A DNA stretch of 64,000 nucleotides from Bacteroidaceae bacterium (GTDB lineage: Bacteria; Bacteroidota; Bacteroidia; Bacteroidales; Bacteroidaceae): NCBI GenBank assembly GCA_902362595.1, contig CABIXF010000009.1:1-64000 (forward strand), read 5' to 3'. Shown here in pieces: positions 1-6,853 of the stretch. Position numbers and translations under genes: made by a program. The notes below the pieces were generated by a model. It made no database searches and was not told the origin of the DNA. It was given only the letters and a program-made list of their open reading frames with translations. Each line of letters begins with the position of its first letter. Positions within the stretch are counted from its first letter, which is position 1.

Positions 1-30
1 ATTTAATCAAACCGACCTCACTGCTAATGT

Positions 31-85
31 TCCGGAGGGTAACGGTCCTAGACAGCTTACGCTGTGGTAAAATTTCTCCGGACAG
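31..85. repeat. Inverted repeats at the 3' end of hsdS, possible recombination site
   Basis: TCCGGAG at 31-37 is inverted as CTCCGGA at 76-82, and inside lies a second dyad, ACAGC-TTAC-GCTGT (52-65). The hsdS reading frame ends within this segment and its family resemblance is lost here. HsdS genes of Bacteroidales are often shuffled by site-specific inversion between inverted repeats; this could be one such junction, but only one side is visible and no recombinase is in the window. Confidence 0.35.
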
Positions 86-1166
86 CAATGATTGCATTTT
101 GTTCTTGTAAGGAAGGATATGGTATTTTTATATAACAAAAATCTGAATAACTGATTTGTTTACCGTCTCTTATACCAATTACTGCAACAGCCAAGCGTTG
201 AATGAAATCATTACTCTTAAAGTAAACTTTATAAAAAACATCACTTATGTCTGTCTTCTTTTTTAAGACTGTATATGCCGGACTGACAATACCGCGATAT
301 TTTGAATATTCAAGTCCACCTTCAAATGATCTTAAACTAATTACGAAGTCTCCTACATCAACAAGTTTAAAAGATGAAAGATCACCATCTGGCATAGTGA
401 CTCTTGTTTCCAACATATCTCTTGGAACGACTCCTTTATCTTGGGTAACAGATAAAAGAGGCTCTAACTTATTAGAACGAATAGAAGAACTTCCAAAAAG
501 TAAACCAGCCTTTACCCTCTTCCACTCTCCACTAAACCCCGGCAAACGTTTCTTTTCTGTGAGTAATTGTTTCATCAATCCTTTTTTGCGCAATTCAAGT
601 TTCTCAATGAGCTGCGTTTGCTTTTCAATGGCTTTGTCCCATGTACCTAAAACTTCCGCTATCTTTTGTTGCTCTGGAAGTGGAGGGATGGGAATAATAT
701 AATTATTGACAATATCTCCAGATAAGTTACCTTGTCCTCCTTGCAAATATTTAGCAACATACATATTCTTTTTCAATTCTAAAAACGAACATAAAAAAGA
801 TGTAAGCAAATTATAAGGACGAATACATAAGATAGCTTGATTGATAGCTCCATTTATTTGAGATATTGCAGAATCTCCGCTATTTGCACCATACAAGGCT
901 ATCAATAAATCACCTTTTTCTACTATTTTAGCAGATGACTCAGCTAATCCCAACTCAGAAAGGAATAATGCTGTATTTTTTTGATGTATCTCACCAGAAC
1001 GGATAAAAGGTATATTGCCACCATAATATTCATTATTACCTGCTTTAGGTGTTCCGCCACTAAAACTTTCAGCCACGTCTCCTAATTTCTTTACCTCCCA
1101 TTCTTGGGGAATAATCCCAAGTGGTGAATTCTTATATCCTTGTGGTATATTATTGTTCGTTTTCAT
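57..1166 (-). CDS. hsdS: Type I restriction-modification specificity subunit HsdS, C-terminus abnormal
   Basis: S subunit of a type I restriction-modification enzyme: it reads the DNA target through two recognition domains and docks the HsdM methylase. The ATG at 1166 is preferred (369 residues) because the protein then opens MKTNNNIPQGYKNSPLG, like many S subunits; 11 more in-frame codons lie upstream. Recognition domain 1 ends at LPEQQKIAEVLGTWD (about residue 163), followed by the conserved helix KKGLMKQLLTEKKRLPGF (about 193-211) and then domain 2. The second repeat reaches LQEQNAIIAV and stops seven residues later (RRNFTTA), so the second conserved helix is missing. One frame over, translation stays open to the window edge. 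The start overlaps the 63-residue gene upstream, suggesting translational coupling. Family assignment is firm; whether this copy is functional is uncertain. Confidence 0.88.
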   Translation of the reverse strand: MKTNNNIPQGYKNSPLGIIPQEWEVKKLGDVAESFSGGTPKAGNNEYYGGNIPFIRSGEIHQKNTALFLSELGLAESSAKIVEKGDLLIALYGANSGDSAISQINGAINQAILCIRPYNLLTSFLCSFLELKKNMYVAKYLQGGQGNLSGDIVNNYIIPIPPLPEQQKIAEVLGTWDKAIEKQTQLIEKLELRKKGLMKQLLTEKKRLPGFSGEWKRVKAGLLFGSSSIRSNKLEPLLSVTQDKGVVPRDMLETRVTMPDGDLSSFKLVDVGDFVISLRSFEGGLEYSKYRGIVSPAYTVLKKKTDISDVFYKVYFKSNDFIQRLAVAVIGIRDGKQISYSDFCYIKIPYPSLQEQNAIIAVRRNFTTA

Positions 1167-1341
1167 GTTGTGAAACCGTATCATCATTTTTATTAACAAT
1201 GACTTTTAGCGTATTACCAACGGTATGTGCTATGTCTAATGCCTTGTCAAGATCTTTTTGGTCATTTGGATCGCTTGTCGCTTTAATAATGTCACCAATA
1301 AGGTCAACTAATTTACTGTAATTATCTAACTTGTCATTCAT
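1150..1341 (-). CDS. Small protein of unknown function in the hsd operon (63 aa)
   Basis: A 63-residue charged protein, opening MNDKLDNYSKLVDLIGDI, with no signal peptide or membrane segment and a likely all-helical make-up. I do not recognise a family. It sits between fic (19 bp upstream) and hsdS, whose ATG lies inside its last codons, so the three genes are probably read from one message and hsdS translation may depend on it. Composition (rich in Asp, Lys, Asn) matches a real cytoplasmic protein. It might be a small regulator or antitoxin-like partner of the neighbouring Fic protein, but nothing in the sequence proves that. Confidence 0.6.
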   Translation of the reverse strand: MNDKLDNYSKLVDLIGDIIKATSDPNDQKDLDKALDIAHTVGNTLKVIVNKNDDTVSQHENEQ

Positions 1342-1360
1342 TTTTTGTGTAATAGTTAAA

Positions 1361-2671
1361 TCAAACAGGATTGTTGCTTTCTATGAAAGTCGTTAAGAAA
1401 CGACCTATTACGTTTATAATATCTGCTTCATCTTGTTTTGATAAAGATTCAAGATAAGAAAATTCTTTATTATATAGACTATCGTAATAATAACCATTTG
1501 TCAAGGAAATATCAATCTTGTAAACGAACTGTTGTATAATCAGTCTGACTACAATTATTCTTGTAGCCGTAGTAACCGCAGTAGGTTTAGTTACTGTCAT
1601 TCTTGACGTGTAAGTATTGTTGCTTGTGTCAAATACAAATTCCGCAACACCTGGTTCCCATATAAAAGACGAGAATATTGAATAAAACTCTGAAAGTTCA
1701 GAGTCGATGCGATTAAGTAAAGGCTGATATACCTTGTTGAGGACATTATCTAAGAACTCATCTGTAAGTGCCGGTTTGTTCAACTTATCACGATATTTCA
1801 GTTTTAGACTCTTCCTCCAGTCGTCAGCTTCATCTATACTTTCACCATGTGCAGCTTTTATACTTATAATCAACGCACGTTCCAAACATTTTGACATATA
1901 CCCAATAAACGGTTCAAGTTGCTTTACCTCGGCATGAGCACCAACAGATGGAGTTGACCCTACGACAACATCGCATCGGTTTAACGCCGTAAGATAATTT
2001 GATTTGTCCTTACTCTTAACAACAAGCATGGGATAGCCATGACGTGTGAGAATGTAGTTCACAAGTAGACGTGAAATGCTCCCATTGCCATCCTCAAAAG
2101 GATGGATACGAATGTAACGGTAGTGAAACACCGACGCAAGTTCAATCGGAGACATATTATTGTTCTGTTCAGCCTCGTTATACCAATTTACGAGGTCATT
2201 CATAAGAGCCGGCGTTTCTTCGGGTGAAGCATATTCAAAGCGTTCGCCAGTCACCGTTATCACCGAATTGGGGCGGGTTTTGTACACGCCTGCATGAATG
2301 ACATAGGAAGTGGTGGTTCCATCCGGTAACTGACGGTATAGGGTATAATCTTCACGAAGCAAGGTATGATGCAACTGACGGATAAAAGTCTCCGTCAAAG
2401 GATGGCTTTTATCGTCTGCCTCTTCTTGTATCATTCTCAGACAGACATTATGGGCTTTCATCTCTTCTAGATCCTTCATGTTAGCCTCGTCTACAACCTT
2501 TCCGAACAGTAACAACAGTTCGGTCTGCCCATAGGTCAAAGTGTTTCCTTCTATATGGTTGGAGTTGTAATTGAACTCCAACATGAATTTACGGTCCAGT
2601 CTGTTCTTATCTTCCGGCTTTAACGGCTGTAAAGCCAACCACTCATTATATAATTGATCAATGTGAGCCAT
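1361..2671 (-). CDS. Fic-domain protein with altered core motif
   Basis: Fic enzymes usually transfer AMP (or another nucleotide part) to a protein hydroxyl. The N-terminal part carries SNHIEGN (residues 37-43), matching the (S/T)xxxE(G/N) inhibitory helix that blocks ATP in class II Fic proteins. The Fic core is at 190-201, HPFEDGNGSISR; the canonical form is HPFx(D/E)GNGRxxR, so the catalytic His190 and the last Arg201 are kept but the first Arg is Ser198. About 160 residues of winged-helix-like C-terminal region follow. It lies 12 bp after hsdM and before a 63-residue gene and hsdS. Fic genes inside type I loci are common in gut Bacteroidetes, with unknown role. The substitution may alter or abolish nucleotide transfer. 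Confidence 0.9.
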   Translation of the reverse strand: MAHIDQLYNEWLALQPLKPEDKNRLDRKFMLEFNYNSNHIEGNTLTYGQTELLLLFGKVVDEANMKDLEEMKAHNVCLRMIQEEADDKSHPLTETFIRQLHHTLLREDYTLYRQLPDGTTTSYVIHAGVYKTRPNSVITVTGERFEYASPEETPALMNDLVNWYNEAEQNNNMSPIELASVFHYRYIRIHPFEDGNGSISRLLVNYILTRHGYPMLVVKSKDKSNYLTALNRCDVVVGSTPSVGAHAEVKQLEPFIGYMSKCLERALIISIKAAHGESIDEADDWRKSLKLKYRDKLNKPALTDEFLDNVLNKVYQPLLNRIDSELSEFYSIFSSFIWEPGVAEFVFDTSNNTYTSRMTVTKPTAVTTATRIIVVRLIIQQFVYKIDISLTNGYYYDSLYNKEFSYLESLSKQDEADIINVIGRFLTTFIESNNPV

Positions 2672-2683
2672 ACTTTCTAAATC

Positions 2684-4213
2684 TTAATATCCCAATTCCT
2701 TTAGATAATCTCTCATTTTAGCTTGAACCTCCGCCAATTCGGCTTCGAGCGCATCAATCTCTTTCTGCACGGCCGGAATATCCACTTCTGCTTCTTCCTC
2801 AAAAGTGTCCACATAGCGAGGAATGTTCAGGTTATAGTCATTATCCTGGATATCGGCTGGAGTGGCCACAAAAGCATATTTTTCTTCTGCGACACCAGGT
2901 TCAAGCTGCCCTGCCGTGAACCGTTGATAGACAGAAACAATATGATCGATGTCTTCCGGACGTAGTTTGTTCTGATTCTTTCCGTTTTCATACTCTCTGC
3001 TGGCATCGATAAACAACACATTGTCTGTTTTTTTCCCTTTGTTGAAAATAGCAATAGCTGCCGGAATACCTGTTCCGAAAAACAGATTAGCCGGCAATCC
3101 GATAACAGCTTCCAACAAATTCTCATCAATCACCTGTTTGCGGATTTTGCCTTCGCTTGCTCCGCGGAACAGTACGCCGTGGGGAATTACCACACCAACT
3201 TTACCACTACCTTCCTGAGCAACTTCTATCATGTGGGAAATAAAAGCCCAATCACCTTTACTTTTTGGGGGAATACCTCTCCAAAAACGATTATAGGGGT
3301 CATGAGCTGCCTCTTCAGCGCCCCATTTATCCAATGAAAACGGGGGATTGGCAATCACTGTGTCGAACTTCATCAATTTGTCATCCTCTTTCAGCTTTGG
3401 ATTACGCAACGTATCTCCCCAACGAATCACCGCATTGTCGAAGCCGTGAAGAAACATGTTCATCATGGCCAGCGCCCAAGTACTGCCATTCACTTCCTGT
3501 CCATAAAGCGAGAAGTTATTATTGCCCACCTCCTTACCGGCTTTAATCAGCAGAGAACCAGAACCGCAAGTCGGATCGCAAATACGCGCCCCTGGTTTAC
3601 TTTTTGTCAGCTTTGCCAACAACGTAGAGACTTCGGCTGGCGTAAAAAACTCTCCAGCTTTCTTGCCAGACTCACTGGCAAAAGTGGATACAAGATACAT
3701 ATATGAATCTCCAATGATATCATTATTTTCCAAATGAGATTCATCCAATTCCAGTTCGCTGAAATCAACCAACAGATTCTTCAGCCGGGCATTTTTTTCT
3801 TTCGGCTCTCCTAAATTGGCAGAATTAAAACTAATATTCCGAAAAATACTGCTACCGTCTTCACTGCTCATTTTTTCCCGGTTGGCATCTTCTATGTCAG
3901 CCAATGCCATGTCAATCAATTCTCCTATATTATCCGCTGTGCGGTGTTGATATAAATAATCAAACGAACTTGTTTCAGGAATGACAAACCGCTCGTGCCG
4001 CATGGAGCGGGCTGCTCGCTCCTTGTCTCCTTCGTATCTGTTCAAATATTCTGAATATTTGGCTTTGTAGACATCACTGACATATTTCAAAAATAGCATA
4101 GTCAGGATATAATCTTTATATTGACTAGGGTCTATCACTCCACGGAAAGTGTCACAAGCCTTCCAAACTACACGATTGATTTGTGACTGGTCTGTTTTTT
4201 GTTGAATTTCCAT
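2684..4213 (-). CDS. hsdM: Type I restriction-modification DNA methylase subunit HsdM
   Basis: N6-adenine methyltransferase subunit of the type I enzyme. An N-terminal helical HsdM domain (about residues 10-150) is followed by the methylase domain: FFTPAEVSTLLAKL, the S-adenosylmethionine motif DPTCGSGS near residue 210, and the catalytic motif NPPF near 290. A helical C-terminus ends in a coiled-coil-like stretch that would contact HsdS. At 509 residues it is full length for the family. It follows the half-size S gene by 7 bp and precedes fic by 12 bp, so it belongs to one operon with them. The restriction subunit HsdR is not present here and would be expected left of the window if the system is complete. 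Confidence 0.95.
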   Translation of the reverse strand: MEIQQKTDQSQINRVVWKACDTFRGVIDPSQYKDYILTMLFLKYVSDVYKAKYSEYLNRYEGDKERAARSMRHERFVIPETSSFDYLYQHRTADNIGELIDMALADIEDANREKMSSEDGSSIFRNISFNSANLGEPKEKNARLKNLLVDFSELELDESHLENNDIIGDSYMYLVSTFASESGKKAGEFFTPAEVSTLLAKLTKSKPGARICDPTCGSGSLLIKAGKEVGNNNFSLYGQEVNGSTWALAMMNMFLHGFDNAVIRWGDTLRNPKLKEDDKLMKFDTVIANPPFSLDKWGAEEAAHDPYNRFWRGIPPKSKGDWAFISHMIEVAQEGSGKVGVVIPHGVLFRGASEGKIRKQVIDENLLEAVIGLPANLFFGTGIPAAIAIFNKGKKTDNVLFIDASREYENGKNQNKLRPEDIDHIVSVYQRFTAGQLEPGVAEEKYAFVATPADIQDNDYNLNIPRYVDTFEEEAEVDIPAVQKEIDALEAELAEVQAKMRDYLKELGY

Positions 4214-4220
4214 ATATCGA

Positions 4221-4781
4221 TTACTTTATTTTATTCATTAATAATTGTTGTACAATGGCCTGTTTCTTTTCAATGATTGCTTGCTGTAGCTCCATTTCTC
4301 TTTTTGACAGACGGGCTATGGCTACAATCGTTTTCTGTTCTTCTAACGAAGGAACAGGTATCTCTAAATTTTCTACAGCAGGTTTATGAATAAGCGGTGT
4401 CGCACTACCAGCCTGGTTACTCTTGAAATATGCCCTTACAGAAGGTTGACGCAGAAACCAGCAAAGATACTCAGGTGTAACTATCGGTGATTTCAACCGA
4501 ATCACAAAAAAGGAAGTGGAAGCCACTGCTTTTTCCTGACCATGAAACACTACACTTAAATAGTTCACTCCTTTAGAAGCAAAAAGGATATCGCCGTCTT
4601 GCAACAAATATTTCTGCATTTTAGGTGTCTGCAATACCCGTGAAGCATACTTCGTGATTACAATATCAGTACAATCTTTGGTCTGCAAGTAGGCTATTTC
4701 TCCATCTGGGTCTGTTTTTTCATATACACCAGACAGAATCTCAGCAAACTCTTTTAGTAATATTTTTTTCTTAGTAATCAT
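4221..4781 (-). CDS. Half-size HsdS-like specificity protein (one recognition domain)
   Basis: 186 residues resembling a single half of a type I S subunit: a target-recognition region (about 10-145) followed by the conserved stretch ending in IPVPSLEEQKTIVAIARLS and a helix with IIEKKQAIVQQLL. This matches one recognition domain plus one dimerising helix, so two copies could pair, or it could substitute for the second half of the full HsdS. It is the first gene of the hsd operon, directly downstream of a well-formed promoter and 7 bp before hsdM. The opening MITKKKILLKEFAEILSG looks like a natural N-terminus rather than a deletion scar. Function as an alternative specificity subunit is an inference. 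Confidence 0.8.
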   Translation of the reverse strand: MITKKKILLKEFAEILSGVYEKTDPDGEIAYLQTKDCTDIVITKYASRVLQTPKMQKYLLQDGDILFASKGVNYLSVVFHGQEKAVASTSFFVIRLKSPIVTPEYLCWFLRQPSVRAYFKSNQAGSATPLIHKPAVENLEIPVPSLEEQKTIVAIARLSKREMELQQAIIEKKQAIVQQLLMNKIK

Positions 4782-4801
4782 TTTACTCCATATTGATACT
4801 G

Positions 4802-4832
4802 CAAATATACATCTTATCTTTTACTTTCCAAA
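4802..4832 (-). promoter_or_regulatory. Bacteroidetes-type promoter of the hsd operon
   Basis: On the minus strand TTTG (4829-4832) is followed after 19 bp by TATATTTG (4802-4809), an exact match to the TTTG/TAnnTTTG promoter of this phylum. It lies about 20 bp upstream of the first hsd gene. Confidence 0.75.
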
Positions 4833-4986
4833 TTAATTCTCATTATTTTTCTAAGTAATCAGATTACTATATTTATATTACAGACTTAATAGTGTATATT
4901 ATCATCTAACAGCAACAATCTATAATTATCCATAGATCTAATCTTAAAACTCCCCTATCCATACCCCCATCCGCCCTCTCATTTTC

Positions 4987-5076
4987 TACATTCCGCATCC
5001 GGAAACCGTACGTTTCTGCCTGCGGAGACATACATTTCCCGACTGGAAAACCTACGTTTCCGCCCCGCGAAACGTA
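4987..5076. repeat. Four 24-bp imperfect palindromes at 22-bp period
   Basis: Units at 4987-5010, 5009-5032, 5031-5054 and 5053-5076 each begin and end with TA and share that TA with the next, giving a strict 22-bp step. The general pattern is TACGTTTCC...GGAAACGTA; the last unit has 8-bp perfect arms (TACGTTTC/GAAACGTA), the others are partly matched. The array lies in the 464-bp divergent region between the hsd operon and a HAD phosphatase gene. The rest of that region (4833-4986 and 5077-5190) shows no gene that I can support. Confidence 0.75.
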
Positions 5077-5190
5077 GAAAAACAGGAAGCGTCTCTCCGT
5101 CTGTGCCCTTGTCTTTTCAAGACCACAAAGCCTCCTTTCCACCCAGCATCCCCTCTACCTCACCTTCTGCGCCACGTTTCCGCTCCCGCA

Positions 5191-5222
5191 TTTTCGCAAT
5201 TGCACTTTTTTCCGTATTTTTG
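5191..5222 (+). promoter_or_regulatory. Promoter of the HAD phosphatase gene
   Basis: TATTTTTG (5215-5222) matches TAnnTTTG, with TTTTCG 18 bp upstream as a weak -33 element. The 5' leader would be about 17-20 nt. Confidence 0.55.
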
Positions 5223-5245
5223 CACCCGATTCACAGTACTATTTT

Positions 5246-6055
5246 ATGAAATACAAACTATTAGCATTAGACCTCGACGGTACGCTTACCAACTCGAAAA
5301 AAGTAATCACCCCTCACACCCGGGAAACGCTTCTTAAAGCGCAGGAAAAAGGAGTAAAAATCATACTGGCTTCCGGACGGCCCACCTACGGCATCGTGCC
5401 TCTGGCCGAACAGCTGGAGCTTCAGAAATACGAAGGATACATCCTGGCCTATAACGGAGGAGAAATCACCGACTGGAAAACCAAAGAAGTGATATGCAAG
5501 AACCTTCTCGACCCGGAGGTGCTTCCCTACCTGTATGAATGTGCCAAGAAGAACGATTTCGCCATCGTGACCTACGACGGGGAATATGTGCTGACCGAAA
5601 AGCCCGACGATGAATACGTGCTGAAAGAGGCGCTGCTCAACGTGATGAAAATCAAGAAGGTGGACAACTTCCTGGAGGCTGTGAAGCACCCCATTGCCAA
5701 ATGTCTGATTGTGGGCGACCCTACCCGTCTGGCGGTACTGGAGAAAGAGATGTACGACCACCTGAAAGACCGCATGGGCGTGTTCCGCTCCGAGCCTTAT
5801 TTCCTGGAACTGGTGCCGAAGGGTATCGACAAGGCCCTTTCACTGGCGGGTATGCTGGAAAAGATTGGGGTGTCGCGCGAAGAAATGATTGCCATCGGCG
5901 ACGGATTCAATGACCTGTCCATGATTAAATACGCCGGACTAGGGATTGCCATGGCCAACGCGCAGGACGTGGTAAAAGAAAACGCCGACTTCATCACTCT
6001 ATCGAATGAAGAAGACGGCGTGGCGTATGCGGCAGAAAAATTCATTCTGTCTTAG
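5246..6055 (+). CDS. Cof-type HAD-IIB family phosphatase
   Basis: Cytoplasmic phosphatase of the haloacid dehalogenase superfamily, Cof/YidA type, acting on small phosphorylated metabolites such as sugar phosphates. The nucleophile motif DLDGTLTNS is at residues 9-17, motif II is ILASGRP near 49, and the C-terminal GDGFNDLSMI near 217 supplies the magnesium-binding acidic residues; the type IIB cap lies between. Its 269 residues are normal for the family. The gene is single, with its own promoter, and its 3' end overlaps that of the convergent DUF2148 gene by 14 bp. The substrate cannot be told from sequence. Confidence 0.93.
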   Translation: MKYKLLALDLDGTLTNSKKVITPHTRETLLKAQEKGVKIILASGRPTYGIVPLAEQLELQKYEGYILAYNGGEITDWKTKEVICKNLLDPEVLPYLYECAKKNDFAIVTYDGEYVLTEKPDDEYVLKEALLNVMKIKKVDNFLEAVKHPIAKCLIVGDPTRLAVLEKEMYDHLKDRMGVFRSEPYFLELVPKGIDKALSLAGMLEKIGVSREEMIAIGDGFNDLSMIKYAGLGIAMANAQDVVKENADFITLSNEEDGVAYAAEKFILS

Positions 6056-6575
6056 GCTTCCGGTCGAAGAACGGATTCTTGGAGGATGCGCTCACGGGGA
6101 TGGCATACACCTGGGTGCATCCGTCCAGCCAGTCGAGTTGCTGGGCCGCCAGTCCGGCTGAGAACATGACCCGCGTATCCACCCGATGGTCGGCAGCTAC
6201 GGAGCAGGCCGACCCGATGGCGATGCCTACATCCACACTGTTGATGGCGCAAGGCACTCCTTCCTTGCGGCTGGCGCAGGTCTCATACCCACAATGTCCG
6301 CAATCCAATCCCTGCGGATGTGAATGAGTGCCTATCAGCACAATACACTCTGCCTGCAGGATATTGTCGGCGTCCCGCAAGAAGAATTTAAACCCATTGT
6401 CTTCATACATCTGCTTCATCGTGTCCGACAGGATACGGATGTTGCTTTCCGTCACCATGGCCACCTCTATGATGTCCACACCCTTCCCCTTGGGGGCCGT
6501 GCGGGCGGCTGTCATCATCTGCTGTGCCACCTGCAACACTTGTTCATGGCGGCTGTCTCTTTCATTCAGTATCAT
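6042..6575 (-). CDS. DUF2148 ferredoxin-domain protein
   Basis: 177-residue cytoplasmic protein of the DUF2148 family, predicted to bind an iron-sulfur cluster. Cysteines at 77, 92, 95, 100, 109 and 124, with the cluster-like spacing DCGHCGYETC, support this. The N-terminal part resembles a short nitroreductase-like segment (AARTAPKGKG). The family occurs mostly in anaerobes; no reaction is established. It is a single gene whose 3' end overlaps the convergent phosphatase gene, and a strong terminator for the next minus-strand gene lies just upstream, so it probably has its own promoter in 6576-6602. Family assignment is good, function unknown. Confidence 0.85.
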   Translation of the reverse strand: MILNERDSRHEQVLQVAQQMMTAARTAPKGKGVDIIEVAMVTESNIRILSDTMKQMYEDNGFKFFLRDADNILQAECIVLIGTHSHPQGLDCGHCGYETCASRKEGVPCAINSVDVGIAIGSACSVAADHRVDTRVMFSAGLAAQQLDWLDGCTQVYAIPVSASSKNPFFDRKPKTE

Positions 6576-6602
6576 ATCTCCTTCAAGTTAAAACAATATA
6601 CA

Positions 6603-6668
6603 ATAAAAAAAAGGGTTATATCCGAGTTCCTCTGCCTGAGCTTCGGATACTCTAAATATAACCCTTTT
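6603..6668 (-). terminator. Strong terminator after the 37-residue gene
   Basis: Long hairpin with arms AAAAGGGTTATAT and ATATAACCCTTTT and an inner TCCGA/TCGGA stem; on the minus strand it is followed by a run of eight T (6603-6610 complement). It ends the transcript that carries the 37-residue gene. Confidence 0.8.
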
Positions 6669-6689
6669 CAAAATAAATCGCCAAATGAT

Positions 6690-6803
6690 TTATTTCTTTT
6701 TTCCTTTTTTCAGGTCATTTTCATGAATGGCCTCTTCTACTTGATAAGCCGGCGCATGTTTTTTATGCATACCTTTCGGTTTTTTATTACCTGCAGCTCC
6801 CAT
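6690..6803 (-). CDS. Small basic protein of unknown function (37 aa)
   Basis: A 37-residue reading frame starting MGAAGNKKPKGMHKKHAP and ending in a lysine-rich tail. It has an unusually strong ribosome-binding site for this phylum, AAAGGAGG about 8 bp before the ATG at 6803, and is followed at once by a strong terminator, so it is very likely expressed. It lies 50 bp downstream of serine palmitoyltransferase and may share its transcript. There is no membrane segment; 12 of 37 residues are lysine, suggesting contact with nucleic acid, ribosome or acidic lipids. I do not recognise a family. Confidence 0.7.
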   Translation of the reverse strand: MGAAGNKKPKGMHKKHAPAYQVEEAIHENDLKKGKKK

Positions 6804-6853
6804 AGTAAAAACCTCCTTTCAAAGTCCTTTAAAAAGTCAAACGATATAATTTA

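Noticed and set aside
4906..5142. Minus-strand 78-codon frame
   Set aside because: It runs through the palindromic array and has no family features or plausible start context.
6042..6055. Frameshift or error where two genes overlap at their 3' ends
   Set aside because: Both proteins are full length and show normal family endings, so a 14-bp convergent overlap is natural.
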